DNA from: Lutraria lutraria
Lineage: Eukaryota; Mollusca; Bivalvia; Venerida; Mactridae
Direction of reading: 5' to 3'
Assembly: GCA_964023205.1 (NCBI GenBank)
Contig: OZ026835.1
Coordinates: forward strand, 15,582,414-15,646,413
Length of the DNA stretch: 64,000 nucleotides
Of the stretch, positions 48,101 through 58,931 are shown piece by piece. The first letter of the stretch is position 1; each line of letters begins with the position of its first letter. The notes under the pieces were generated by a model. The model was given only the letters and a program-made list of their open reading frames with translations. It searched no databases and was not told where the DNA came from. The position numbers and the translations under genes are program-made.

Positions 48101-51100
48101 TTCCCCGGGGAAAAACTGGCCGGGGGGAATAAACTGCTACACCGGCATTAATAGGGCCAAGAATGAAAACATGAATATTTGCCCTAAAGCGACTGACTCG
48201 GAAAATAATTTTTTGTTACTTCAAGGTCTAAACATTTTTTTCAATATGAGAACTAGGGCTGTGGATCATTGGGTGAGTGGCGATCTGATTGAATCCACGA
48301 TTCAACACTTACGATCCACAAATCAAATCACAAATCTTTTGTTATCAAGTAGGGCAAACATAGAAATTTTTATTTTGGTCCAAGTAAATACATGTAACAA
48401 ATTCTGAAAAGTACACATGAAATATGACTATCAGTATTAAATCTGATCAGGCAGCAAAATAATGCCTTAGGATGATGAGTATCTGTCTAATGTTGCTTTT
48501 TCTATAACTATTGTACTACCTACAATGTAGTGTGTTCTATATTTTTCAGACAACTAATGGTTATGGATGAGACTTATGTTATCAATCAGTTAAAAGAAGA
48601 TGTATGTTATGTTTCCTCACAGTTCAACCAAAACATGCAAACTTCAAGGTATTTATTTTTAAGAATTATTGAATTGCATTGTGAATTTTATAAAATGCTA
48701 CATTTCTGTCATTATGACAAATATTTTGTTGTACAGTAGATCCAAAATTTTATTTAAAGGAAATCAAGACTGTTGTATGAAAATAAAGGGAGATTACTCC
48801 CAAATGAATTATTACATACATGTAAATATGTTAAAAACAAACTGCATGCCTTATAATTTATGTATTGTTTTAAATGAAAAAAAGTACAATGTGTATAATG
48901 TAATAAGTAAAAATAAAATGAAAGGTGAATAATCAAAAAGGGTAAGTATGTGCTCATCTTTGTAAACTATAAACCAAATAACAATACTTTGTTCTAACAG
49001 TATGAATTCATAATTTGTTGTTTGCATCTTTGATAAGTTAAACAAATATCTCAATGGACAAGTCTGGTTGGTCAAAATTAATTGTCCAGTTTGAATGACA
49101 GGTGTGAAAGTATGCTTTCGGATGATTTTGGGAACCTGTCTTTCACTTCTGTATTCCCTGAAAGTTTCGATGTTTATTGGATAATAATTTATCATAATTA
49201 TGCTCTGCCAGGCATATTGTCAATCTGAATATTTGGATGGTTACACGTATAATGTTTATACATGGTATCTCTTGTTTAGGAAATAAAGCATGCTTATGTC
49301 ATAGCTTCTTTGATTTAGCTTAATTTCATAATTAATTAATGTCTTTGATAATGTTTTATATACTAAATTATTTCTGTATTTAGAAATCTATCATTTCTAT
49401 GCCAATTTACAGGAAGAAGGGGCTAGAAAACACAGTCATGCGTGACTATATTTTACCAGATTATACTCATATCAAACGTGGATATGTCAGACCCCAGGAA
49501 GAAACCACCGGGCGGGCACAGGGCAATGAACAAGTAAATACATCATATTCTTGCCTTTCTTGTTTAAAAATACCATGTGTGTTCTAGAAATCATGTTAAT
49601 TAGTTTTCTAACATACCATTCTACTTTCATACAAATACATTAGTTCAATGGACGGCTTTGTTCAGTAGGTTGAGTTAGTTCTACAGAACTTGGGAACCAG
49701 GATTAGGTTCTCCTTCATGATTTGATGGAAGAAAAAATATCAGACCCCTTCGACCACATAGCATATCATTCATGTTGAGAAAAAAGGCATAACACCAAAG
49801 AAAAATTTGTGTGCTTCAAGATTCACTTGATTTATAAATGTGACACTTGAATTAATTTGTTTAATTGATTTTTAAAGCTTTGAATTTGCCAGTTGAGATG
49901 AGACATTTAATGGAGATTCTGCAAATAGTACGTGGCATCTACAATAGTTGTCTACTTGCTAAGTTTGACAGTTCCGACTTAATCTTCAACAAAATTGGTC
50001 AAAATATTTAAAAGCATAATATATCTGCTAGATAAGTTTGATAACCAGCTAATTTTTCCCTGTGACTCATGAATGACGGCCCCAGGTTGAACAGTTTCCA
50101 TCCAGTCAGAAGACAATAAGTTTTACATTTGTATTTGTGAGCTTTTGATACATTTGTTTCCTATGTACTTACAGATAATCCGAATGAATAATGAAAGATT
50201 TGCTGTACCCGAGTTATTATTTCATCCCTCTGATGTTGGTGTACAAGAAATGGGGATTACTGAAGCATTGATAAGTGCAGTAAATTCATCACAACCTAAA
50301 GGTAATTTAAAATAAGCATGAATTAATCTGTTTTATATCCCCAGTGGCAGATATTTCAGGTTGAAATAAAGATAATTGCTGTTTTTTATCACATGTGCAA
50401 CACTTCAGCAACTGTCTGTTTTATGTTGTGAACATTCTGTGTGTAAACGCTCCTCTGACCATGCAGTTACTTTAGTCATTTTAGAGCATATGTGTGTAGC
50501 TTTGTACAGTGTTGGAACCAATTTTTCTAAAGCACTTGCAATCCTACCCAAAGTGCAAGTAGGCTATGGAAAATAAGCACTTTACAAACATCCTGAATAC
50601 TCAATTTTGGGAAATCTTTCTAGCCTTAATAATACCCCGTAAATGACTAGCCCCAGGGTTAGCGTGGAGGCTGTTTGTATTGATTGGTAAAGTCTGAAAT
50701 GTTACTGAAAGATAAATACTCCATAGATATGGTGTAAGGTAAAGTAACAAAATTTATAAACAGCTCAAAGGCAACTTTTAGACAAGTCCACAATTAGTCC
50801 AACCATAAAGGTATTTGTTCTATTATCTAGTATGTATCTTCTTTTCAATGCATTTCATAACCAAGCCTCAAATGTCTTACCTGTTCTGATTATTCCAGCT
50901 TCTATGTTATTTCTTTATGTATTTCAGAAACCCATCCACATTTATATGGAAATATTTTGACAACAGGTGGCAACTGTCTCATTCCAGGATTTGATGAAAG
51001 ATTGTAATAAATTTTCATCTGTATTTTACCAGTTTGATAATTATGAAACATGTAAACAGTCTGCAGCTCAAATCTTAATTACATGTTTCAGATTGATGAT

Positions 51101-53403
51101 TTGCTTCAACATATAAAGCTAATTATCAGAATGAGTTAACTAGACCTGAAGAATTCATTTTTCTGTCATCATCATAGAGAATGTTGTATTTGAAGTTTAA
51201 GATGAATCCGAAGTTTAATTACCTCATAAATTTGCATTTATGAAGAATGGCTTGTTGTATTTTATAGTAAGAAGTCAGACTTAAGTTTATACTCCTGAGA
51301 CATCTAAGAAGCCTGTAAATGTCTTGTATTGAATCCTGTTGTTTTTATGCACCTGTATAGATTGGAGGTATATTATTTTTGGCCTGTTTGTCTTTCTGTT
51401 TGTATCAATTTTAACCTTGCCTATAAAATCAAAACACTTCCACCTACATTCATTAAATTTCATATGTTGGTTCCTCATAACAACCTCTACAGGACCTGTG
51501 CATTTTCAGGTCAAGGCACCCATCCTGAGAGGGCATTGTGTTTTAAAAATATCTGTTTCCTTTAGCACTGTTAATCTTTTTATTAAAGTACATTTTTTAG
51601 TGTGATAAAACTCCAATTTAATTCTGTGTGATAATTCTTTCAGTTATACAGATGTACGGAGTATGGCTCCAGACATTTATGATATATCTGTGACATCTCC
51701 AAAGAAGTAAGTGCTCATAAATAGGCATTTCAATCTTACAATCAGCTTAATCATTATGTGCTATTGTATAAATACCACCCATCTCCCTTAGTTGTAAGGT
51801 TGTTTGGATTATTAATGAAATATATCATAGTTATTTTTACTGATATATTATTATACCTCCGCAAACGAAGTTTGAGAGGGGGTATATTGGAGTCACTCTG
51901 TGGGTCGGTCGGTTGGTCTGTCCGAATAAAATATCTGAAGTTCGTGGAGCGAACTCTTTTCACATTCTTCAAGCAATTGCAATGAAACTTGAAATATGTT
52001 ATCACCATGAAGTGCAGATGTGCAAGACACAATTTTCATTTCCAGCAATTCACTCATTCCAGAGTTATGTGCCCTTGAACTTAGCCATTTAGTGTACAAT
52101 GGCAGTCTTAGTTTGTGAACTACTTCACATTTTTCAAGGGATGGAATTGAAACTTCAAATATGTTATCACCATGAAGTGTACATGTGCAAACACAATTTC
52201 CATTCCCAGCGATTCTTTCATTCCAGAGTTATGTGCCCTTCAACTTAGCAATATAGTGTAGAATGGCAGTGTTAGTTTGTAGTGCGAACTACTTCCACAT
52301 TTTTCTAGGGATTGAATTGAAACTTAAAATATATTATCAATATTAAATGCAGATGTGCAAGACACATTTTTCATTTCCAGCAATTCACTAATTGCAGAGT
52401 TATGTCCCCTTTAACTTAGCCATATAGTGTACAATGGCAGCCTTACTTTGTGGAGCAAACTACTTCCACATTTTTCAAGGGATTGACTTGAAATATGTTA
52501 TCACCATGAAGTGCAGATGTGCAAGACACAATTCTCATTCCCAGTGATTCACTCATTCCAGAGTTATGTGCCCTTGAACTTAGCCATATAGTGTACAATG
52601 GCAGTCTTAGTTTGTGGAGCGAAATACTTCCACATTTTTCAAGGGATGGAATTGAAACTTGAAATATGTTATCACTATGAAGTGTACATGTGCAATACAC
52701 AATTTCCATTCCAAGCGATTCTTTCATTCTAGAGTTATGTTCCTTTGCACTTAGCAATATAGTGTACAATGGCAGTGTTAGTTAGTGGAGTAAACTACTT
52801 CCACATTTTTCAAGGAATGGAATTGAAACTTGAAAAATGTTATCACCATGAAGTGTACATGTGCAAGACACAATTTCCATTCCCACCAATTCACTCATGC
52901 AAGAGTTATGTGCCCTTGAACTTCGCCATATAGTGTACAATGGCAGTGTTAGTTAGTGGAGCAAACTACTTCAACATTTTCAAGGGTTTCAATTAAAATA
53001 TATTATCAAAAATTTAAATGTAGATGTACAAGACACAATTTTCATGCCCAGTGATCCACTCATTGCAGAGTTATGTCCCCTTGAACTTAGCCATATAGTG
53101 TACTATCACATTCTTAGTGTCAAAGCGCGGTGGGGGTATTAGTCACCTCTGTGACAGCTCTAGTTGAATCTGTTTTATCTTTAAAAGTATAGCATGTACA
53201 CAATGAGATAGTAACTATTATGTGTCCAAAATGACTTCTGTGTAATTCATGTATGGTTTATGTTATTTTGTAGTCCCATAACATATGCATGGGAAGGTGG
53301 GGTACAATTGGCAAACGATCCAGAATTCAAACGAATGGTTGTCACTAAAGAAGAGTATGAAGAAGCTGGACACACCGTCTGCCATGACAGATTTGATGTC
53401 TGA
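42160..53403 (+). CDS. ACTR6: Actin-related protein 6, complete 12-exon gene
   Basis: Coding exons: 42160-42230, 43818-43935, 44764-44832, 45158-45281, 45798-45936, 46663-46719, 48550-48648, 49413-49533, 50175-50301, 50928-51003, 51644-51706, 53274-53403. All have GT-AG borders and they join in frame to 1194 nt, 397 residues; vertebrate ARP6 is 396. The actin fold starts LVLDNGAGSAKIGY. ARP6-typical stretches follow: LPFQKGYMVNWEVEKQVWDY, ITEPYFNF-IQE-MNEILFEEY, INVGGK-LTNHLKEIISYRQL, NERFAVPELLF and ITYAWEGG. ARP6 is a nuclear subunit of the SWR1/SRCAP remodeller that exchanges H2A for H2A.Z. The last two coding exons and the downstream DNA are duplicated at 55904-57664. Introns carry SINEs, a G/C-run element (intron 6), a small MITE (intron 4) and a Helitron-like element (intron 11). 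A weak ATTAAA lies at 53477; AATAAA at 54607 is an alternative. Confidence 0.97.
42745..43065. repeat. Diverged tandem duplication in ACTR6 intron 1
   Basis: Blocks at about 42745-42870 and 42896-43065 share GTAACC(A/T)TGTTA-AAAGCTGAAA, TTTTCG--CGCCGTGGTG and a TCCGAC-TTGTG-TCATGTT stretch in the same order. The second block has an internal insertion. Confidence 0.65.
43207..43458 (+). pseudogene. Protein-like fragment of unknown origin in ACTR6 intron 1
   Basis: An open frame of about 83 codons contains a stretch with balanced composition (…LQLHRGNIVNKIAKQI…DDSLMYQSLKNIDFEQMHP…) that looks more like real protein than the surrounding AT-rich frames. It has no Met start, no splice partners and is sense to ACTR6. 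A decayed transposon protein is the likeliest source; chance cannot be excluded. Confidence 0.25.
44025..44380 (+). mobile_element. Two tRNA-like SINE units in tandem, family D (ACTR6 intron 2)
   Basis: GGCTGGGATATTCACCAGCC occurs at about 44021 and 44263. Each copy is followed by a TAGAGCATCTG-CT-GCAAGCAG head of tRNA type; the second keeps a box B-like GGGTTCGTTCCCTGC. The first copy has lost box B. Confidence 0.6.
45442..45617. mobile_element. 176-bp MITE in ACTR6 intron 4
   Basis: The ends ACAGGGTTCTCAATAA and TTATTGAGAACCCTGT are perfect 16-bp inverted repeats. GAT flanks both sides (45439-45441 and 45618-45620), a likely 3-bp target duplication. The interior has AACAGGCC repeats. Confidence 0.8.
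46012..46250 (+). mobile_element. SINE family A, head-less copy in ACTR6 intron 5
   Basis: AAGCCAAGTATTGTGTTAAG, ACAAATGCCCGGTTCTCC and TGAAATAACCATAGCTATTG are in the family order. The tRNA-like head is absent. Confidence 0.7.
47170..47375 (-). mobile_element. tRNA-headed SINE, family E, in ACTR6 intron 6
   Basis: On the minus strand: CTGTGGTCGAGTGGACATGG (box A-like) and GTGAATTCGAATCCC (box B-like), followed by a body reading ATAGCTTATGGAAGG and GTAAGACTGGGGCC. It lies antisense to ACTR6, just left of the G/C-run element. Confidence 0.65.
47398..48145. mobile_element. 748-bp inverted-repeat element with G-run minisatellite
   Basis: The left end CCGGTGTAACAGGCTATTC and the right end (reverse complement CCGGTGTAGCAGTTTATTC) begin inverted repeats of about 57 bp. 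The left arm is C/T-rich, the right arm G/A-rich. Between them are 37-38-bp direct repeats (47540-47625) and many GGGGAAAAAGTGGCCAAGA-type units with runs of 5-9 G. It lies in ACTR6 intron 6, so the pre-mRNA could fold into a long hairpin or G-quadruplexes. Confidence 0.75.
51362..51545 (+). repeat. Dispersed repeat in ACTR6 intron 10
   Basis: It carries CCTGTTTGTCTTTCTGTTTG, AACAACCTCTACAGGACCTG and GCATTGTGTTTTAAAA, matching the inverted copy at 1925-2095. It recurs at 55622-55805 through the tandem duplication. Confidence 0.5.
51852..53163 (+). mobile_element. Helitron-like non-autonomous element with seven tandem repeats
   Basis: It begins near TATACCTCCGCAAACG and has seven tandem units of 161-171 bp, spaced by ATGTTATCACCATGAAGTG and AGAGTTATGTGCCCTTGAAC. 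The 3' end has the hairpin GTCACCTCTGTGAC, then AGCTCTAG followed by T, the CTRR-T arrangement of Helitron ends. Bivalve genomes are known for non-autonomous elements with a core of about 160-bp repeats (the pearl/HINE type); membership is an inference from form. Confidence 0.6.
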
Positions 53404-54039
53404 AAAGATACATTGATGAAAACCAATATGACGCACCATGCCTAGATGTCAGAATAACACATTGAACAGTGTCATTATTAAAGACTGTCCTTTATGAGAC
53501 ATAAAAAGACATCTGACATCAATTCTGAACTAGCATATGATTGTGATATTCTGTGACCTTTGGAATGTGTCTAATTTGAAGTTGATACTGGTCCAAGTGA
53601 TGGCTTGAATCTTTGCAGAACTTCTTGTTCTAAAATGATTGGTTGACCTTAGAGAGAAACTGCAAATATTGTCTACAGACATAAGAACATGCATGTTATA
53701 TTGGATATATGCGGTCAGAATGTTCTATTATAATGAAGTACAATGTATAATGTGCCATTAATAGTTCATCCTTTGATAGATTTGGCTCAGATTTGGCATC
53801 CAAACAATTGTCTTGATGAGTGAAACAAAAGCTGGTCAAGTAATTATTGAAACAAAGTAATGTAGTTGCCAATGGTTTTATCACTTCCTAATTACTGTAT
53901 ACAGAGAGAAGCTGGAGCAGTATTTCAAATAGCTTGTTCTTGTCTGTTGATGTATTTCAGGGATAGATATACTTAAAACAACTTTTACTATTTTACCATT
54001 GTGTTCATACTGTTTTTTTTTTGTTATACATGTATAGTT

Positions 54040-54210
54040 ATATGTTCTGTAAGTACTGTGTGAGGTGAGGCATGTATAGTTGCTTAACACCGGGCATGAT
54101 AAAGAACCAGGCATAACTATTCGAAGAGTTGGTATATAAATGCCCTGTACTCCTGTATCTTATCTCCCCTCAGTGGAATGGGTCATTAACAAAAAAGATA
54201 AATAGATGTT
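54040..54210 (+). mobile_element. SINE family A fragment downstream of ACTR6
   Basis: AAGTACTGTGTGAGGTGAGG, CCGGGCATGATAAAGAACC and TAAATGCCCTGTACTCCTG follow the family order. It is repeated at 58301-58471 by the tandem duplication. Confidence 0.65.
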
Positions 54211-54671
54211 TTGTTTTTTACCATCAGTAACGGGCATTTAAAATCATCACACATACTGGTACAAGAGTTACCAGCTGTATGACAAGCTTTTTAAAGATTA
54301 GTAACTTTTAGGAGTTAAACCCAATTAATTGAGCTTTTCTTTTTCTTTAGTCAACTGACCAAGATTTATGTATCAAATCCATTGTTTAGAGACTATTAAG
54401 AATAGTTCTTTGTATTGAATATAGTACCATCTTATGGCTGGTCTCATTACTTTTTTTTTGTGGAGGTGGAGATAAAATGGACATGTTAATGATAAATAGT
54501 AATTCACCAGATAATCTGGCACATATTTGTAGATTACATTTACAAAGATAAACTTTATTATTATGTCTGCTATTTTGCATCTTTTGTCCCAAAAAAATTA
54601 ATGACAAATAAAATGTGATATATTACAATATAAGTATTCTTTGTCTTCATGTTCCCAAATTATCAATTCTA

Positions 54672-55466
54672 AGGGCTATTCCATTTAAATATATATACCA
54701 CCCAAGGAAGGCACTTTCAAATTTGACCGACCCCCTTCATAAGTTCAATGGACAAAAAAAGAACCACCTATATATTATTTTTGACACTAAATCTGACCCC
54801 CCCCCCCCCCCCCTTTAGAATTTCTTTTTATTAAAGCAATCTATCACATTCCTATAATACCGTTTCTATCTGCATGGACCCAAAAACAACAAACACATAT
54901 GCATAACAATATGGTTTGATAACGCTTTAGTAAATCAGACCAAAACTATCCAAAAGTTTGTACATGTATACCAAAGTAAATCGAAACAAAACATCTGCTA
55001 AACTTTCAGAATGATCAATATGTAGACAACATTAATTTTGTCTTTTGATTGCTACATGTTGTATGTACTATTCAGTGCAGACTAAACTATGTTCTGACTG
55101 AATGTAGATTAAACTGATATCTGTTGATGTCTGCACTGCATTATGGAACAGGAACCTACAGACTATATTTAAGAGTCAAATAATTTTGGACAACACAATT
55201 TTTTTTAATGTAGATGTCATTGAATCTGGCACATTACCAATTAAAAAAAATGTTGAACATACCTTGGACAATACATTGAGTGATGTCTAACCTAGTGTTC
55301 AAAAATAGAGAAAAATTCTGGGAATACTATAAGTAGGTCATTGCTTAATGTTCACATTAACCAAAGTGTTGTTAAAGTTGTTAAAAAATTGAACCTTAAG
55401 ACGGTTAATGATCAAAATCATATATGACCCCCCTCCAGAAGTGAAAAAGGTTTTTACCCCTCCCAC
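54672..55466. mobile_element. TIR element cut short by the duplication junction
   Basis: The left end AGGGCTATTCCATTTAAATA matches the complete copy at 58932, but the last 93 bp including the right TIR are missing because unit 2 begins there. A poly-C run of about 18 at 54797 is 8 long in the other copy. Confidence 0.8.
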
Positions 55467-55903
55467 TCCGAAGTTTAATTACCTCATAAATTTGCATTTA
55501 TGAAGAATGGCTTGTTGTATTTTATAGTAAGAAGTCAGACTTAAGTTTATACTCCTGAGACATCTAAGAAGCCTGTAAATGTCTTGTATTGAATCCTGTT
55601 GTTTTTATGCACCTGTATAGATTGGAGGTATATTATTTTTGGCCTGTTTGTCTTTCTGTTTGTATCAATTTTAACCTTGCCTATAAAATCAAAACACTTC
55701 CACCTACATTCATTAAATTTCATATGTTGGTTCCTCATAACAACCTCTACAGGACCTGTGCATTTTCAGGTCAAGGCACCCATCCTGAGAGGGCATTGTG
55801 TTTTAAAAATATCTGTTTCCTTTAGCACTGTTAATCTTCTTATTAAAGTACATTTTTTAGTGTGATAAAACTCCAATTTAATTCTGTGTGATAATTCTTT
55901 CAG

Positions 55904-55966
55904 TTATACAGATGTACGGAGTATGGCTCCAGACATTTATGATATATCTGTGACATCTCCAAAGAA
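55904..55966 (+). pseudogene. Duplicate of ACTR6 exon 11
   Basis: Identical to 51644-51706 as far as read, with intact acceptor TTTCAG and donor GTAAGT. It could act as an alternative exon if exons 11 and 12 were skipped; otherwise it is a stranded copy. Confidence 0.85.
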
Positions 55967-56111
55967 GTAAGTGCTCATAAATAGGCATTTCAATCTTACA
56001 ATCAGCTTAATCATTATGTGCTATTGTATAAATACCACCCATTTCCCTTAGATGTAAGGTTGTTTGGATTATTAATGAAATATATCATAGTTATTTTTAC
56101 TGATATATTAT

Positions 56112-57424
56112 TATACCTCCGCAAACGAAGTTTGAGAGGGGGTATATTGGAGTCACTCTGTGGGTCGGTCGGTTGGTCTGTCCGCATAAAATATCTGAAG
56201 TTCGTGGAGCGAACTCTTTTCACATTCTTCAAGCAATTGCAATGAAACTTGAAATATGTTATCACCATGAAGTGCAGATGTGCAAGACACAATTTTCATT
56301 TCCAGCAATTCACTCATTCCAGAGTTATGTGCCCTTGAACATAGCCATTTAGTGTACAATGGCAGTCTTAGTTTGTGAACTACTTCACATTTTTCAAGGG
56401 ATGGAATTGAAACTTCAAATATGTTATCACCATGAAGTGTACATGTGCAAACACAATTTCCATTCCCAGCGATTCTTTCATTCCAGAGTTATGTGCCCTT
56501 CAACTTAGCAATATAGTGTAGAATGGCAGTGTTAGTTTGTAGAGCGAACTACTTCCACATTTTTCTAGGGATTGAATTGAAACTTAAAATATATTATCAA
56601 TATTAAATGCAGATGTGCAAGACACATTTTTCATTTCCAGCAATTCATTAATTGCAGAGTTATGTCCCCTTTAACTTAGCCATATAGTGTACAATGGCAG
56701 CCTTACTTTGTGGAGCAAACTACTTCCACATTTTTCAAGGGATTGACTTGAAATATGTTATCACCATGAAGTGCAGATGTGCAAGACACAATTCTCATTC
56801 CCAGTGATCCACTCATTCCAGAGTTATGTGCCCTTGAACTTAGCCATATAGTGTACAATGGCAGTCTTAGTTTGTGGAGCGAAATACTTCCACATTTTTC
56901 AAGGGATGGAATTGAAACTTGAAATATGTTATCACTATGAAGTGTACATGTGCAATACACAATTTCCATTCCAAGCGATTCTTTCATTCCAGAGTTATGT
57001 TCCTTTGCACTTAGCAATATAGTGTACAATGGCAGTGTTAGTTAGTGGAGTAAACTACTTCCACATTTTTCAAGGAATGGAATTGAAACTTGAAAAATGT
57101 TATCACCATGAAGTGTACATGTGCAAGACACAATTTCCATTCCCACCAATTCACTCATGCAAGAGTTATGTGCCCTTGAACTTCGCCATATAGTGTACAA
57201 TGGCAGTGTTAGTTAGTGGAGCAAACTACTTCAACATTTTCAAGGGTTTCAATTAAAATATATTATCAAAAATTTAAATGTAGATGTACAAGACACAATT
57301 TTCATGCCCAGTGATCCACTCATTGCAGAGTTATGTCCCCTTGAACTTAGCCATATAGTGTACTATCACATTCTTAGTGTCAAAGCGGTGGTGGGGGTAT
57401 TAGTCACCTCTGTGACAGCTCTAG
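56112..57424 (+). mobile_element. Duplicate of the Helitron-like element
   Basis: The second copy of 51852-53163 arose by the tandem duplication. It differs by scattered substitutions and a changed GCGGTGGTGG near its 3' end. Confidence 0.6.
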
Positions 57425-57534
57425 TTGAATCTGTTTTATCTTTAAAAGTATAGCATGTACACAATGAGATAGTAACTATTATGTGTCCAAAATGACTTCT
57501 GTGTAATTCATGTATGGTTTATGTTATTTTGTAG

Positions 57535-57664
57535 TCCCATAACATATGCATGGGAAGGTGGGGTACAATTGGCAAACGATCCAGAATTCAAACGAATGGT
57601 TGTCACTAAAGAAGAGTATGAAGAAGCTGGACATACCGTCTGCCATGACAGATTTGATGTCTGA
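57535..57664 (+). pseudogene. Duplicate of ACTR6 terminal coding exon 12
   Basis: The reading frame, acceptor and TGA stop are preserved. The only coding difference seen is a silent CAC to CAT (His). Any transcript splicing exon 10 to the duplicate pair would encode the same protein. Confidence 0.85.
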
Positions 57665-58300
57665 AAAGATACATTGATGAAAACCAATATGACGCACCAT
57701 GCCTAGATGTCAGAATAAGACATTGAACAGTGTCATTATTAAAGACTGTCCTTTATGAGACATAAAAAGACATCTGACATCAATTCTGAACTAGCATATG
57801 ATTGTGATATTCTGTGACCTTTGGAATGTGTCTAATTTGAAGTTGATACTGGTCCAAGTGATGGCTTGAATCTTTGCAGAACTTCTTGTTCTAAAATGAT
57901 TGGTTGACCTTAGAGAGAAACTGCAAATATTGTCTACAGACATAAGAACATGCATGTTATATTGGATATATGCGGTCAGAATGTTCTATTATAATGAAGT
58001 ACAATGTATAATGTGCCATTAATAGTTCATCCTTTGATAGATTTGGCTCAGATTTGGCATCCAAACAATTGTCTTGATGAGTGAAACAAAAGCTGGTCAA
58101 GTAATTATTGAAACAAAGTAATGTAGTTGCCAATGGTTTTATCACTTCCTAATTACTGTATACAGAGAGAAGCTGGAGCAGTATTTCAAATAGCTTGTTC
58201 TTGTCTGTTGATGTATTTCAGGGATAGATATACTTAAAACAACTTTTACTATTTTACCATTGTGTTCATACTGTTTTTTTTTTGTTATACATGTATAGTT

Positions 58301-58471
58301 ATATGTTCTGTAAGTACTGTGTGAGGTGAGGCATGTATAGTTGCTTAACACCGGGCATGATAAAGAACCAGGCATAACTATTCGAAGAGTTGGTATATAA
58401 ATGCCCTGTACTCCTGTATCTTATCTCCCCTCAGTGGAATGGGTCATTAACAAAAAAGATAAATAGATGTT
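58301..58471 (+). mobile_element. SINE family A fragment, duplicated copy
   Basis: Same sequence as 54040-54210 within unit 2. Confidence 0.65.
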
Positions 58472-58931
58472 TTGTTTTTTACCATCAGTAACGGGCATTT
58501 AAAATCATCACACATACTGGTACAAGAGTTACCAGCTGTATGACAAGCTTTTTAAAGATTAGTAACTTTTAGGAGTTAAACCCAATTAATTGAGCTTTTC
58601 TTTTTCTTTAGTCAACTGACCAAGATTTATGTATCAAATCCATTGTTTAGAGACTATTAAGAATAGTTCTTTGTATTGAATATAGTACCATCTTATGGCT
58701 GGTCTCATTACTTTTTTTTGTGGAGGTGGAGATAAAATGGACATGTTAATGATAAATAGTAATTCACCAGATAATCTGGCACATATTTGTAGATTACATG
58801 TACAAAGATAAATTTTATTATTATGTCTGCTATTTTGCATCTTTTGTCCAAAAAAAATTAATGACAAATAAAATGTGATATATTACAATATAAGTATTCT
58901 TTGTCTTCATGTTCCCAAATTATCAATTCTA

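Larger units (their letters stand above)
51207..55466 (+). repeat. Tandem duplication, unit 1 (ACTR6 exons 11-12 and downstream)
   Basis: A 4260-bp unit starts in ACTR6 intron 10 at TCCGAAGTTT and ends inside a TIR element at CCTCCCAC, where unit 2 follows directly. It holds functional exons 11 and 12, the Helitron-like intron 11 element, the 3' UTR, a SINE A fragment (54040-54210) and a truncated copy of the 908-bp TIR element. Confidence 0.95.

Noticed and set aside
51754..53110. Repeated minus-strand ORFs with a recurring SRAHNSGMSE-type sequence
   Set aside because: They are translations of the 165-bp tandem repeats of the Helitron-like element, without start or splice support.
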